From: Aeromonas veronii bv. veronii
Lineage (GTDB): Bacteria; Pseudomonadota; Gammaproteobacteria; Enterobacterales; Aeromonadaceae
Reading direction: 5' to 3'
DNA length: 64,000 nucleotides
NCBI RefSeq assembly: GCF_000820225.1
Contig: NZ_CDDK01000018.1
Coordinates: 434,001 to 498,000, forward strand
Each line of letters opens with the position of its first letter. Within the stretch, counting starts at the first letter, position 1. The notes beneath the pieces are model-generated. The model searched no databases and was not told the DNA's origin. It saw nothing but the letters and a program-made list of their open reading frames with translations. The position numbers and the translations under genes are program-made. Below, one piece after another: positions 62,922 to 64,000 of the stretch.

Positions 62922-64000
62922 AACATATCCAAGACCCCATACTCCGCGCCCTTCGTGGCCATCCTCCAAGCCAACCCCGTCAGTGGGGAGCGGCTGGCGG
63001 TGCTCGATGCGCAGCTCACCCCCCAAGGCGATGGCTGGTACCAGCTGCTGCCGGTCGGCCCGTTCAAGGCCCGTGATGGTCGTCCGTTCGATGTGGCGAG
63101 TGGTCACTGGCAACTGGACGGGCAAATCGCTGCTGCCCTGATTGCTCGAGCCAAAGCCCTTGGGCAAGACATCCTGATCGATTACGACCACCAGACCCTC
63201 AAGACTGACCAGAACGGCCAGCCAGCCCCTGCGGCCGGTTGGTACAACAGTGACGAGATTGCATGGCGCGAAGGGCAGGGGCTCTTTATCAAGCCGCGCT
63301 GGACGGAGCGGGCTGCCGCCCTGGTGGCTGCCAAAGAGTACCGATTCCTGTCTGCCGTCTTTCCCTATGACGCCCAGGGCCGCCCGCTGGAACTGCGGAT
63401 GACCGCCATTACCAATGACCCCGGTGTGGTGGGCATGCAGGCGCTTGCCGCTTTGAGTGCGTTACCCGCTTCAAGCCTTATGTCTACCCAACCCGGCCAG
63501 CTGGCCACCTCATCCCATGTTGCACAACAGGAGAAATCCATGAACGAACACCTGATCGCGCTGCTTGGCAAACTCGGCATCCAGCCGGGTGCCGATGGCC
63601 AGTTTACTGCCGAGCAGGGGATTGCCGCTCTGGCTGCTCTGGATACCCTGCAGGCCATTGCCAAAAAGGCGCCGGAGCTGGAGGCAGCTCTCACTGCTGA
63701 GCGCACCTCGCTGGCTGCGCTCAAGGCGACCGTCTCCACAGTGCAGGGTGGCCAGATTGACCTGGCCAAGTATGTACCGGTGGAGACCTATAACGCCCTG
63801 GTGACGGAAGTCGCCACCTTGAGCGCCAAGGTTGAGACCACGGATACCGCGACCTTGATCAAGGACGCCCGTACCCAGGGCAAGGTGGTGGCAGCAGAAG
63901 AGGAGTATTTGACCGCCTATGCCGCCCAGAAGGGGGTGGCTGCCCTCAAGGCGTTGCTGGAGCCCCGTCCGGCGATTGCCGCCCTGGCCGCCAGCCAGAC
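62919..64000 (+). CDS. Phage protease/scaffold, Mu gene I-like (3' part outside window)
   Basis: Open to the right edge, at least 360 residues. N-terminal maturation protease domain: GDGWYQLLPVGPFKARDG, ILIDYDHQTLK, PAAGWYNSDEIAWREGQGLFIKPRWTERAAALVAAKEYRFLSAVF (in pieces), then an Ala-rich helical scaffold part beginning MNEHLIALLGKLGIQPGADG (ATG 63541), which may be an internal start for the scaffold (Z-like product in Mu). ATG 62898 is an alternative start. Confidence 0.92.
   Translation, partial: MNISKTPYSAPFVAILQANPVSGERLAVLDAQLTPQGDGWYQLLPVGPFKARDGRPFDVASGHWQLDGQIAAALIARAKALGQDILIDYDHQTLKTDQNGQPAPAAGWYNSDEIAWREGQGLFIKPRWTERAAALVAAKEYRFLSAVFPYDAQGRPLELRMTAITNDPGVVGMQALAALSALPASSLMSTQPGQLATSSHVAQQEKSMNEHLIALLGKLGIQPGADGQFTAEQGIAALAALDTLQAIAKKAPELEAALTAERTSLAALKATVSTVQGGQIDLAKYVPVETYNALVTEVATLSAKVETTDTATLIKDARTQGKVVAAEEEYLTAYAAQKGVAALKALLEPRPAIAALAASQ

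Larger units (their letters stand above)
42471..64000 (+). mobile_element. Mu-like transposable prophage, left part (right end beyond the window)
   Basis: Gene order repressor (minus) - ner - A - B - small early genes - gemA - mor - endolysin - holin-like - zinc finger - DUF2730 - gp26 - gp27 - terminase - portal - protease I is that of Mu-like phages. The left end is placed at 42471 from its TGTA start and three A-protein-like sites (see attL entry). About 21.5 kb are inside the window; the remaining head and tail genes and the right end must lie downstream. All structural frames seen are intact, but minor-head genes are missing from their usual place. Confidence 0.93.

Noticed and set aside
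1-64000. CRISPR arrays, tRNA or rRNA genes
   Set aside because: No spaced direct-repeat array and no tRNA T-arm or rRNA signature was noticed on either strand.

Overview
This window looks like a chromosome segment of a facultatively anaerobic gammaproteobacterium, most probably Aeromonas. The evidence is the protein-level match to enteric/Aeromonas/Vibrio families (NapA, MoaA, FolE, SpeA and PepT are close to their E. coli counterparts as I remember them), the high GC content of the coding regions and the napFDAGHBC gene order. About two thirds is core chromosome (1-42470). The last third (42471 to the end) is the left part of a Mu-like transposable prophage that runs off the window.

Region 1 (1-17.3 kb) is a nitrate-respiration and molybdenum block. 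It holds a nitrate sensor kinase (narQ, cut by the left edge), moaA behind a probable molybdenum-cofactor riboswitch, the periplasmic nitrate reductase operon napFDAGHBC, moaBCDE and modABC (molybdopterin synthesis and molybdate uptake), an alpha/beta hydrolase, divergently placed moeB-moeA, and folE. Sensor, enzyme, cofactor synthesis and metal import therefore sit together; NapA needs the bis-MGD cofactor these genes help to make.

Region 2 (17.3-42.4 kb) is mixed housekeeping: two chemoreceptors, fhs, a LysR regulator divergent from a YceI protein, an adenosylhomocysteinase-like protein starting at TTG and followed by a SelW-like redox protein, an OlsF-like fused acyltransferase, pepT, speA behind a leader of about 600 nt, a secreted alkyl sulfatase, and a cysteine/serine catabolic locus (dlsT-like permease divergent from ridA, cyuA and a YheO-type regulator), then a histidine phosphatase.

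Region 3 (42471-64000) is the prophage. Its left end is visible as TGTAACCC... with three similar AATGAAAA-containing sites spaced as in phage Mu attL. Then come a CI/LexA-type repressor (minus), ner, the transposase A and target-activator B genes, a run of small early genes, gemA, mor, endolysin, a probable holin-like protein, a DksA-type zinc finger, DUF2730, gp26/gp27-like genes, terminase, portal, and (after cargo) the protease/scaffold gene I, cut by the right edge. Cargo of different composition interrupts this backbone at three places: a minus-strand two-gene unit of unknown function between gemA and mor; a helical-repeat plus HEPN pair between mor and endolysin; and a lipoprotein plus two HNH-type proteins between portal and gene I, where the minor head protein genes would normally lie. 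The endolysin and gene I share an upstream CCACCATAAACCC motif followed 9-10 nt later by a strong hairpin covering the translation start. These are probably the equivalents of Mu's late promoters Plys and PI, with an extra RNA element.
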